This document shows, piece after piece, positions 1-5,862 of a stretch of DNA of 6,000 bases. Within the stretch, counting starts at the first letter, position 1. The number at the start of each line of letters is the position of its first letter. The stretch spans positions 1-6,000 of the forward strand of contig JBFWVT010000137.1 of NCBI GenBank assembly GCA_050246595.1, read 5' to 3'. The DNA comes from DATARH01 sp050246595 (lineage in GTDB: Bacteria; Pseudomonadota; Alphaproteobacteria; ATCC43930; CGMCC-115725). The notes under the pieces are model-generated. The model made no database searches and was not told the origin of the DNA. It saw nothing but the letters and a program-made list of their open reading frames with translations. A program made the position numbers and the translations under genes.

Positions 1-78
1 CACCGCAACACGGCGCAACTCCGCCTGCGTCGCCGGGGTCAGCTTGCGAAAATCCCGTTCGATTGCCATGCCGCTCAT
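1..78 (-). CDS. Probable IS630-family transposase, N-terminal fragment (runs off left edge)
   Basis: Twenty-six codons are visible, read leftward from ATG at 78 (a second in-frame ATG lies at 69) with no stop before the window edge. The peptide begins MSGMAIERDFRKLTPATQ and continues into a basic AELRRVAV helix. From memory this resembles the N-terminal helix-turn-helix segment of one Rhizobiales group of IS630-type transposases, which bind the element ends and cut with a C-terminal DDE domain. Only the N-terminus is present, so no catalytic residue can be checked. The gene lies just downstream of the GHKL ATPase stop and points the same way. It could instead be an unrelated small regulator. 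The coding frame looks convincing; the family call is moderate. Confidence 0.45.
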   Translation of the reverse strand, partial: MSGMAIERDFRKLTPATQAELRRVAV

Positions 79-104
79 ATCGTCAAGCAACCGAAAAACG
101 CTAC

Positions 105-1448
105 CTATTTGACGCTCGGATTAATAAGTCCAACGTCTCTATAAGTCATATTAATGCTGCCGAGTTCCCTCGCGAGTTTTCTCACCTTCGTGATGGACAC
201 AGAATAGTGTATGTTGGCCACTCGTTCCGTCGGACGCGCGACCAGCTGAGGAAGAACCACCGCTGATCGTTCTTGCACTTGATAGATCGAGAGGGGGCGA
301 GCTGCCGCCTCTTTCTCTTTTGCTTCGTCCAGTGCTTGCTTTCGTTGGTGCGTGTACGCAATCCATTGCCTACTAACTTCGCGCATGTAAGGGCGCGCGC
401 GACGATAGATTTCGGACGAGAGATCCACGCTCCGCTTGGTCGTGGTCAGTGGGAGCGCCGCAGCATTGGCGGCAGTGAACAGTACAATCCCTACGAAGCC
501 GGAATATTGAGGATGCCAGTGGGGCCAATCGTCTGTGCCCCAGCCGGAAATGGAAGTCGTATCTGCTGCCAATACTATGCGTCCGTTGCAAGCTACATAC
601 CAGCCAAATTTTTTCTCGCCGACGTCGTCCTCATCCGGCTCAGCGTTCTCGGGTGGCGGGGCGGCCATCCCTCCTATAACAATGACAGAGACCTCGTCCT
701 CACCTACGCGGTCCTTGTATTCAACACGCATAGGTTCAAATTCTGCGCCCTGGCGGAAGTCGATCTCCCAGCCTGGCACTGCGCTGCCATTCACATATAT
801 TTTAAGCCCTCTATTGAGGTGCAGAGAATAATCCCTTGAGATCGTCCGCCGAAGGTTTTGGATGAACGATGGGTTATCGAACAAGCGCTCTGCCTCTGGG
901 GTTAGTTTGTTTATGCTGACTTCAACGCCGTTTTCGGCGAGGGGCTCGTCTTCATCTATGTCGAAATCCCACGGCGGTTCGTCATCGGCTAGCCATTTAT
1001 CGACTACGATCGGAACGGCAAAGGATTCGCGCTTACCGTTGTCCTCATAGGTGCTTCGGATGCGGATATCGGTGCCGAGCTTGAATACGGCCCGTTTCAT
1101 GCCGATCCCATAGACACCAATGCTGTATCGGTCATATTGGTCGATTGCTCGACGGCCGAAACTGAACGCGTGTTCAATGGCGTCGTCGAGCGTCATCCCC
1201 CCGCAATTGTCGCTTATGCGGAACCGCGTGGGGGAAGCATCAATTTGGATAGAATATTTTGAAAGGTCGGTGTCGCCTGATAAACCCATTGGCCGACTAC
1301 CCTCGCAACGCCAGGCTCCGTCGACGCTGTTGTCGATCAGATCAAGAATGCAGTCTTCGAGTGTGATGTCGCGAGTTATCATAGTCACGAAGAACGCTTT
1401 GGTCGGGTTGGCCCCCGCCTTTTTGCGTGAGGTTGCCGTGGCCGACAT
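105..1448 (-). CDS. GHKL (HSP90/MORC-like) ATP-binding protein
   Basis: This 447-residue protein has the Bergerat ATP-binding fold of the GHKL superfamily (gyrase, Hsp90, histidine kinase, MutL). The N box is DLIDNSVDGAW at residues 36-46, with Asp-40-region Asn holding Mg-ATP; the G1 box is SDNCGGM at 79-85; the G2 box is YGIGMKRAVFKLG at 113-125. A second domain carries PLTTTKRSVD at about 333-342, whose Lys-338 is placed like the lysine that MutL/MORC-type proteins offer to the ATP gamma-phosphate. A charged helical stretch follows (about 350-383). The usual catalytic Glu of the N box is Asp-36 here, as in many bacterial stand-alone relatives. The ATG at 1448 is preceded by AAGGGGA at suitable spacing. 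Bacterial proteins of this kind often sit in defence islands, but none is needed to explain this gene and its target is unknown. DNA here is AT-richer than its neighbours, suggesting separate acquisition. The last few residues may derive from an insertion-element junction. Confidence 0.85.
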   Translation of the reverse strand: MSATATSRKKAGANPTKAFFVTMITRDITLEDCILDLIDNSVDGAWRCEGSRPMGLSGDTDLSKYSIQIDASPTRFRISDNCGGMTLDDAIEHAFSFGRRAIDQYDRYSIGVYGIGMKRAVFKLGTDIRIRSTYEDNGKRESFAVPIVVDKWLADDEPPWDFDIDEDEPLAENGVEVSINKLTPEAERLFDNPSFIQNLRRTISRDYSLHLNRGLKIYVNGSAVPGWEIDFRQGAEFEPMRVEYKDRVGEDEVSVIVIGGMAAPPPENAEPDEDDVGEKKFGWYVACNGRIVLAADTTSISGWGTDDWPHWHPQYSGFVGIVLFTAANAAALPLTTTKRSVDLSSEIYRRARPYMREVSRQWIAYTHQRKQALDEAKEKEAAARPLSIYQVQERSAVVLPQLVARPTERVANIHYSVSITKVRKLARELGSINMTYRDVGLINPSVK

Positions 1449-1791
1449 TCCATTCCCCTTTGCAAGGTCACGCTACGCGCAGTGACGTTCGTTTCGGGCG
1501 CATCTGTCAACCAAAAAGCGAAGCAGGCCACGCAAGATGTTGGACCATTCAACCTTCAAACCGGCAGGTAGGCAAAACAGAGAGCCTGTGGCTGCTACCG
1601 AGCCGGGGCCGGTTCGAATGAAATCCGCAGCTTCATGCCGGTCGCGGCCAGCCGCTCGGTACTCGATCACGGCCCGGCGATCGGCCGGTAGCCCGCCGGG
1701 CCGCGATACCCTTGACGGTCATCGCCGTCCCCGGCTGTACCGTGCGGGAATCCTAGCACTTCAATACCCTTGGTCAAATATCCCGGAGAGC

Positions 1792-1812
1792 GCGAGAGGC
1801 AGCGCCTCTCGC
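1792..1812. repeat. Perfect 9-bp inverted repeat (hairpin) upstream of the toxin-antitoxin promoter
   Basis: GCGAGAGGC at 1792-1800 and its exact complement GCCTCTCGC at 1804-1812 are separated by the three bases AGC. No T-run follows, so an intrinsic terminator is unlikely on the plus strand. It lies about 30 bp upstream of the -35 element of the antitoxin promoter and could be a regulator site or a transcriptional boundary; the role is inference. Confidence 0.5.
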
Positions 1813-1814
1813 TC

Positions 1815-1840
1815 GGCGCCGTGCGCCGGTAATCGGCGCC
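1815..1840. promoter_or_regulatory. Paired GGCGCC palindromes, possible toxin-antitoxin operator
   Basis: Two copies of the self-complementary hexamer GGCGCC start at 1815 and 1835, 20 bp apart, which places them on about the same face of the helix. A GTGCGCCGG segment lies between them. They end 4 bp before the predicted -35 hexamer. Phd/YefM antitoxins commonly autoregulate by binding palindromic sites near their own promoter, so this is a reasonable operator candidate. In GC-rich DNA such hexamers also arise by chance. Confidence 0.3.
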
Positions 1841-1843
1841 ACG

Positions 1844-1872
1844 TTGCGCCCAAGGCGGATTTGTCGTATAAT
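1844..1872 (+). promoter_or_regulatory. Sigma-70-type promoter of the toxin-antitoxin operon
   Basis: A -35 hexamer TTGCGC (1844-1849) is followed after exactly 17 bp by a perfect -10 hexamer TATAAT (1867-1872). Transcription would begin near 1879, about 17 bases before the antitoxin ATG, leaving room for the ribosome binding site GGAG at 1887-1890. In such GC-rich DNA a perfect TATAAT at this distance from a start codon is unlikely by chance. Confidence 0.65.
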
Positions 1873-1895
1873 TTCTGTGAAATCACGGAGTTGCT

Positions 1896-2159
1896 ATGGA
1901 TATGATCCGCATCCCGGAGGCCGAGCTGTACAAAGGCTTCCGAGCCTTGGCTGACCGGGCGCGCCGGGAGCCGGTCGCGATTACGACCGATGACGGCGGC
2001 GACGAGTTGGTCGTGCTGTCGGCTGAGGAATATGCGCGCCTGAAGCGGCGCGATCGCCGCGTCGGGCTTGCCGAAGATTTGCCGGAAGAGTGGATTGAGG
2101 CCGTGCGCAGCGCCAAGGTGCCGGACGAATTCGCTGCGCTCGACGCCGAGCTGAAATAG
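1896..2159 (+). CDS. Type II antitoxin, Phd/YefM family
   Basis: This 87-residue acidic protein has the Phd/YefM antitoxin layout. The N-terminal DNA-binding part begins with the alpha/beta segment MDMIRIPEAELYKGF, followed by ADRARREPVAITTDDGGDE (about 19-37) and the family-typical VVLSAEEYARLKRRD (about 39-53). The C-terminal tail (about 57-87), rich in Glu and Asp, is the part that would wrap around and neutralise the toxin. ATG at 1896 has GGAG five bases upstream and a strong promoter. The toxin gene follows with only three bases between stop and start. As in the family generally, the antitoxin (alone or with the toxin) would be expected to repress its own promoter. Confidence 0.85.
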   Translation: MDMIRIPEAELYKGFRALADRARREPVAITTDDGGDELVVLSAEEYARLKRRDRRVGLAEDLPEEWIEAVRSAKVPDEFAALDAELK

Positions 2160-2162
2160 CGC

Positions 2163-2606
2163 GTGCCGCTGCCCGCACCCGTTCCGGGTCTTGTCATTCG
2201 TTACAGCTATCTGTGGCACAGCGAGCACCTGGCCGGCCGGGAAGAAGGCCAGAAAGACCGCCCTTGCGCCATCGTTGCCGCGCTGCGGCCCGCCGAAGAG
2301 CCCGGCGAAACCCGCGTGCTGGTGCTGCCGGTTACGCACACCCCGCCAACCGACGCGGCGCTTGCCATCGAAATTCCCGCGCGCGTCAAAGAACGTCTTG
2401 GCCTCGATGCCGAGCGCTCCTGGGTGGTGCTTTCCGAGTGGAATGAATTTATCTGGCCGGGGCCGGATTTGCGGCGCGTGACAGGCCGCGATGAAAGTTC
2501 GGTCGCTTACGGCATGCTGCCCCCTTCCCTCTTTGCCATAATCCGCGACCGCTTTCTTGCTATTGCCACCGCGCGCCGTGGGCGCCGGGTGCCTCGAACG
2601 GAATGA
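2163..2606 (+). CDS. PemK/MazF-like type II toxin
   Basis: This 147-residue protein resembles the PemK-like plasmid-maintenance toxins, which belong to the MazF endoribonuclease fold and stop growth by cleaving RNA. The N-terminal GLVIRYSYLW (9-18) and KDRPCAIVAAL (31-41) correspond to the first strands and the conserved Arg-Pro of the fold; RVLVLPVTHTPP (50-61) and SWVVLSEWNEFIWPGPDLR (85-103) make up the central core, with a C-terminal helix ending in a basic tail. Catalytic residues cannot be fixed by eye in this divergent subgroup. GTG at 2163 is the only start upstream of the conserved N-terminus and lies three bases after the antitoxin TAG, with no strong ribosome binding site of its own. 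Translation is therefore probably coupled to the antitoxin, which would keep the toxin in lower supply. It is convergent with the HerA-like gene, 52 bp away, with no clear terminator between. Confidence 0.8.
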   Translation: MPLPAPVPGLVIRYSYLWHSEHLAGREEGQKDRPCAIVAALRPAEEPGETRVLVLPVTHTPPTDAALAIEIPARVKERLGLDAERSWVVLSEWNEFIWPGPDLRRVTGRDESSVAYGMLPPSLFAIIRDRFLAIATARRGRRVPRTE

Positions 2607-2658
2607 CCGTTGGCTGATCCGGCGCTCGCAATAGGATGCGCTGCCGCACTGATGAATT

Positions 2659-4379
2659 CTAAGACCGAAGTAGCGCGGCGAGGCGGTATTGCCGGCTTGC
2701 ACCTGCAATTATATCTGCTTCGATCAGACCGTTATTGCGCAAGATCGCGATACCGGAATTCCAGTGCCCGCCGCTCGGCTTCTTGCCGAGCGCGGCGGCA
2801 AGCTTATCTGCCGACATCGATTGCTTGCCCTGCGCCGCAAGTGTGCGCAGGATCTCGGGAGCGGGCGTCGGGAGGCGCTCACACCATAACGCCAACCGCT
2901 CGGCCGGCGTGGATGGTGCCGGTGGCACCGTCCCAGCCGCTTTCATGCCGGCCTTTGTGACGCCGACAAGGTTGTTGGTCTCGTCCACATAGCCGCTCTG
3001 GCGTAGCTGCTTGCGGCCGGCATTGAAATGCCCACCGCTCGGTTTGAGACCAGCGAGGGTTGCCAGCTGGCCCCAAGTAAACCGGCCTGGCGCATGCTGG
3101 GCGGCAGCGATCAGCAGCTTCCGGGCGGCGCCCTGAATATCTCCACCAGAGCCGTGACTTGTTGAGGCACGGGGGCGCGGCCGTGGTACAGCGTTTGGCT
3201 GCGTTGCAGGCGGCCGCTCAGCGGGCCTTGTCGGTTCGGCTGTGCTGAACGGACCAAAAGCGAGAGCCACGATCTGTTCCAACCGTCCGACAAGATCACG
3301 ATTTTCCTGTTCCAGCTCTGCGATCCGCTTCTTGGCAGCGGCAAGCTCACCTCGAAGCTCGGCAAGCCGCCGATCATCCGTTGGCACGGGCTTATCGAGG
3401 TCCGGCGTACTGGACGTCGCGAGAGCGGCGGTAATCGCGGTCAGATCCACTTCCGCCAGAGTGCGGGGTACAACCGGCCGTTCGCCGCGGCGCGGCGTGC
3501 GAGAGCTGTCAAAGGTGCGAATGGCCGGAAACTGCACCCGTTCGAGCAGCCCATGACCGGGCGCCCAGAGATATCCCTCCCCCTGCCGCAATCGCGGCAG
3601 CTCGGCGAGAATGCGCCGCCCTTCCTGCCGGTCGGCCTGACCTTCGATCCAGGCACCGATCGCTTCGCGGTCCTGGCTCGAGGTCAGTTTCATTGTGATC
3701 AGGATGTTGGCCTGCGACAGCACGTCTTTATGGATGACCGCCGGCCGCTGCGTGATCAGCCACGGGATGAAGCCGCGCACGCGGCCGCGGCGCACGATCT
3801 CCTCGATATGGCCGAGCAGGCCCTCCCAGCCTTTGATCGGCCGCTGCGGCGCCCACAGATCTGCCTCGTCGAACACCAGATGCAGCGGCTCTTCATTCGC
3901 CTCATAGATCGCCTCGGCAAAGGCCGCCATGAACTGCCGGCGCGCCGCATTGCTGCCGAGTTCGGAGAGATCGACGACCGAGGCCAGTGCTTGTTTTGCG
4001 ATCAGCTGTCCGAGCGGCGCTCCCATTTCGGCCGTGATCGGCACATCCGCATGGCGTCCGCCAAACACAACGACCGGATACCCGGAATTGCCGGCCGTGC
4101 CGGCGCGCAATCCCCACCAGACGCCGAGAGGATCGACAATCGTGACCCGGGCCCCGGCATCAGCAGCCGCTCGACAAAGCCTTTGGCCGTGTAGGTCTTG
4201 CCCGAACCGGCGGTCCCGACAATGGCAATGCGGTCATCGAGCGCCGTGGTCGGCAGCACGGCCGGGGCCGTTGGCCTTGCTGCCGGTACCTCTTTGGCGA
4301 CGCGCAGCGGCGCCGGGCGCGGCACCCTGGAGCTTTCGACAGCGGGCTGGCGGTGCAGATGTTCGCGATTCATTCCCAT
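2659..4379 (-). pseudogene. HerA-like (DUF87/FtsK-HerA) ATPase, split by a one-base frameshift
   Basis: Two adjoining minus-strand frames make one protein if a single base is restored. The first frame, from ATG at 4379 (or 4373; an in-frame TAG at 4385-4383 bars an earlier start), carries Walker A GTAGSGKT at residues 55-62, then runs into unrelated sequence after VERLL. Adding one G between 4161 and 4160 continues DAGARVTIVDPLGVWWGLR into the long second frame and gives 573 residues. That frame shows Walker B LVFDEAD (about 168-174), GRVRGFIPWLITQRP (about 199-213) with the Gln-Arg-Pro typical of HerA-like ATPases, a coiled coil (about 336-372), a Pro-rich linker, and two winged-helix-like repeats (about 416-475 and 507-565) each containing KPSGGH. 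HerA-type ATPases form hexamers that pump DNA and often work with a nuclease. Downstream reading is intact for about 480 codons, so the lesion is recent, a sequencing error or, less likely, recoded. As written, only a 125-residue peptide ending near 4002 would be made. Confidence 0.75.
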
Positions 4380-4451
4380 CGGCTATAGCCGAAAGCCGCT
4401 CCGATTGCCAGATCACGGTCGCCAGACCGGCTCTCTAATAGCAATCCTCCC

Positions 4452-4877
4452 TCACATAGCAGCCCGGTACTTTCCGTCTTCCCGGCGTACCTGGCTGCGC
4501 TTGGTCAAAGCGGTCAGCGCGTTCGACACTGACATTTCGCCGCTCTTGTCGCCCTTGAGACCCATCCGCTCCAGGATTTCGCCGCGCGAAATCCCGTCGC
4601 TCTGGCGAATCAGCTCAAGCAACGCCTCCCGCCGGCTGCCGCGGCGGGCTCGTGGCTGCCGTCCGGCCAATGCCGGTCGCGCGGCTTTGCCGGTCTTCGC
4701 CGTCTCATAGGCTTCGATCGCCGCAAATTCCCGGTTTACCGCATCGAGCTTGCGCTGCAGCTCTTCCTGCTGACTGAAAATCTGCTCGCGTTCGGCATGA
4801 AGCCGGTCCCGCTCTCTGGTAATATACTCGGCAAAGTTGCCGTCCCCGAGATCGCTGTGGTCATTATTGTCGGACAC
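4452..4877 (-). CDS. Coiled-coil protein with C-terminal winged-helix-like domain, HerA partner
   Basis: No named family is recognised. This 141-residue protein starts with a short acidic segment, followed by a long charged helix from about residue 15 to 62 (ITRERDRLHAEREQ ... LQRKLDAVNREFAAIEAYE), predicted to be coiled coil and so to mediate self-association or pairing. A basic Arg/Ala linker (about 64-83) leads to a winged-helix-like domain at about 84-141 (ALLELIRQSDGISRGEILERM, then SVSNALTALTKRSQVRREDGKY with a final wing). GTG at 4877 is chosen because AAGGAGGAGG lies eight bases upstream; the same frame is open to 5390, but that extension has no comparable ribosome binding site. The HerA-like gene begins 72 bp downstream on the same strand, so the two probably form an operon, and their winged-helix segments resemble one another. 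DNA binding or recruitment of the ATPase is inference. Confidence 0.75.
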   Translation of the reverse strand: MSDNNDHSDLGDGNFAEYITRERDRLHAEREQIFSQQEELQRKLDAVNREFAAIEAYETAKTGKAARPALAGRQPRARRGSRREALLELIRQSDGISRGEILERMGLKGDKSGEMSVSNALTALTKRSQVRREDGKYRAAM

Positions 4878-4884
4878 CTGCGCC

Positions 4885-4894
4885 CTCCTCCTTC
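4885..4894 (-). promoter_or_regulatory. Strong ribosome binding site fixing a GTG start
   Basis: Read on the minus strand, AAGGAGGAGG (4894 to 4885) matches the anti-Shine-Dalgarno sequence almost in full and sits seven to eight bases before GTG at 4877. It decides the start of the coiled-coil/winged-helix protein and rules out the 171-codon upstream extension of the same frame as the main product. Confidence 0.75.
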
Positions 4895-4980
4895 GATACG
4901 GGCAAAGCATGTAAGCTTGAACTTCTTTCTTGCAAAGCTCCGCCGGATATCTGCATAAAATTACGCGGTTATGGGATCGC

Positions 4981-4994
4981 GGCTGTGCGCAGCC
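4981..4994. repeat. Small inverted repeat in the divergent intergenic region
   Basis: GGCTG (4981-4985) and CAGCC (4990-4994) flank TGCG inside the 240-bp gap between the coiled-coil/winged-helix gene (minus) and the HNH gene (plus). Both promoters should lie in this gap, but no convincing -35/-10 pair was found; the nearest is TTGCAA at 4930 with CATAAA at 4954 on the plus strand. The repeat could be a regulator site or chance. Confidence 0.2.
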
Positions 4995-5117
4995 TCGCGG
5001 CCGGCGTATCCGTGAACCCCGAATCGAATTCTTACCTGTGATGCTAAGGCACTCCGGCCCAAGCGCACGACATCGACAAGGGTGCAACTTGTGAACGGAT
5101 GACCACGGAGGTGGAGA

Positions 5118-5543
5118 ATGCCGATCAAGGCTGAGATGCGCTGGTTCTATCCAATCGACTGGCCGCAGCTCAGCAACTACGTCCGCTTCGAACGCGCCGG
5201 GGGCCTCTGTCAGCACTGTGGGCGCCCCCATGCTGCGATCATCCATTGTTTGCCGGACGGACGGTGGTACGACGAGACCCGGCAGGTGTGGCGCAATCAT
5301 CGCGGCCGCCTGGTGCGCTATCCCGATTTTCAGGACATGACTCGCATCCGCCAGACCCGTGTCATTCTGGCCGCGGCCCACCTTGATCATGATCCAGGCA
5401 ATAACCGGCCCAAGAATCTGAGAAGCTTATGCCAGCGCTGTCACCTTATTCATGATCGACCGCATCATCTTGCCCGGCGCCGCATCACGTATCTTCTACG
5501 CCGGGCTCTCGGTGATTTGTTCTTCGGACCCTACGCCCGCTGA
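5118..5543 (+). CDS. HNH endonuclease (Cys4 zinc type)
   Basis: This 141-residue protein has the HNH nuclease signature. A first zinc knuckle is at Cys-31/Cys-34 (LCQHC); the core is HLDHDPGNNRPKNL at residues 88-101, giving the metal-binding Asp-90/His-91 pair and Asn-100; the second knuckle is LCQRCHLIHD at 104-113, with Cys-105/Cys-108 and the last conserved His at 109 or 112. Such proteins make single- or double-strand cuts in DNA using one divalent metal ion; phage and prophage genomes carry many of similar size. ATG at 5118 has GGAGGT six bases upstream. All key residues are present, so it should be active. The basic C-terminus (RPHHLARRRITYLLRRA) may contact DNA. It is divergent from the winged-helix/HerA pair, 240 bp away; a shared function is possible but not shown. 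It could equally be a stray phage or intron-type nuclease. Confidence 0.85.
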   Translation: MPIKAEMRWFYPIDWPQLSNYVRFERAGGLCQHCGRPHAAIIHCLPDGRWYDETRQVWRNHRGRLVRYPDFQDMTRIRQTRVILAAAHLDHDPGNNRPKNLRSLCQRCHLIHDRPHHLARRRITYLLRRALGDLFFGPYAR

Positions 5544-5697
5544 TCGGCACCGCGCCACGGCCGGTCGGCGCCCATAGCGGCTGTCAAAGAGTAAAGTTGG
5601 AAAAAGCAAAGCCTGCCAAAACAGACGGGCTATGCTATCCGGAATGAAGACAATAAGGAACGCATCGAGGCTTCGCACGACCCCGAAGGCACGCACG

Positions 5698-5862
5698 ATG
5701 TTTTTCAGCTTTCCGGAAGACGCCCGCTGGAGCGCCGAGCGCGAGGCCGTCGAATTCGGCGTCGGCATCGGCGAGTACGAAGGGGTCGTGCGCGTGCCGC
5801 GCAGCGTGTTCCGCCGCTTTATCGACGGCCCGGTGACGCCGGAGCGCTGTCTCGAAGCCTAG
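5698..5862 (+). CDS. DUF1488-like small protein, 3' end removed by IS insertion
   Basis: Residues from MFFSFPEDARWSAEREAVEF to VTPERCLEA follow the pattern I recall for DUF1488 proteins such as E. coli YrdB: FP-D---W, then V-F, a central strand, and F-G-TPE--L. That family is about 85 residues and continues about 30 residues beyond TPE--L; here only 54 are left. The stop TAG at 5860-5862 spans the junction with the insertion element: TA belongs to the target and G is the first base of the element, so an original TAC or TAT (Tyr) codon was probably turned into a stop. ATG at 5698 is chosen because it gives the family-like N-terminus and has GAAGG upstream; ATG at 5644 or 5632 would add 18 or 22 residues. 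The function of the family is unknown and the product is probably not functional. Confidence 0.55.
   Translation: MFFSFPEDARWSAEREAVEFGVGIGEYEGVVRVPRSVFRRFIDGPVTPERCLEA

Larger units (their letters stand above)
1449..1895. other. 447-bp intergenic region between divergent genes
   Basis: This stretch separates the GHKL ATPase gene (minus) from the antitoxin gene (plus). Its right end holds the toxin-antitoxin promoter with a hairpin and paired palindromes just upstream. Its left end has a perfect TTGACA hexamer on the minus strand (1510 to 1505) that could be the -35 of the ATPase promoter, though no good -10 is seen at normal spacing. The middle (about 1560-1750) is GC-rich with short open frames on both strands; the minus-strand reading from about 1710 to 1600 (including VIEYRAAGRDRHEAADF) looks protein-like, but I recognise no family and no good start. 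It may be a relic of a lost gene. Confidence 0.4.

Noticed and set aside
111..117. GAGCGTC on the minus strand as a proven terminal repeat of the left element
   Set aside because: Only six bases match the right-hand element end, and the flanking TA expected for IS630 is not adjacent; kept only as a tentative finding.
273..839. Plus-strand open frame of 188 codons opposite the GHKL ATPase
   Set aside because: Antisense to a gene with clear ATPase motifs; the translation has no family resemblance.
2607..2658. Bidirectional terminator between the convergent toxin and HerA genes
   Set aside because: The 52-bp gap shows no perfect stem of useful length and no T-run on either strand.
1761..2708. 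Long minus-strand open frame (315 codons) opposite the toxin-antitoxin genes
   Set aside because: It is antisense to two well-supported genes and covers their promoter; its product is low-complexity Arg/Gly/Ala-rich sequence without a recognisable domain, as expected of a GC-rich shadow frame.
2659..4110. HerA-like protein starting at the TTG at 4110 as a complete gene
   Set aside because: That product would lack Walker A, and sensible protein sequence continues upstream in the same frame to about 4160, where it joins the other frame; the TTG is just the first permitted start codon.
3553..4194. Plus-strand open frame of 213 codons opposite the HerA-like gene
   Set aside because: Shadow of the ATPase coding strand; no motif and no ribosome binding site.
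4878..5390. N-terminal extension of the coiled-coil/winged-helix gene to a start at 5390
   Set aside because: It would overlap the HNH gene antisense, has no good ribosome binding site, and the GTG at 4877 has a near-perfect one.
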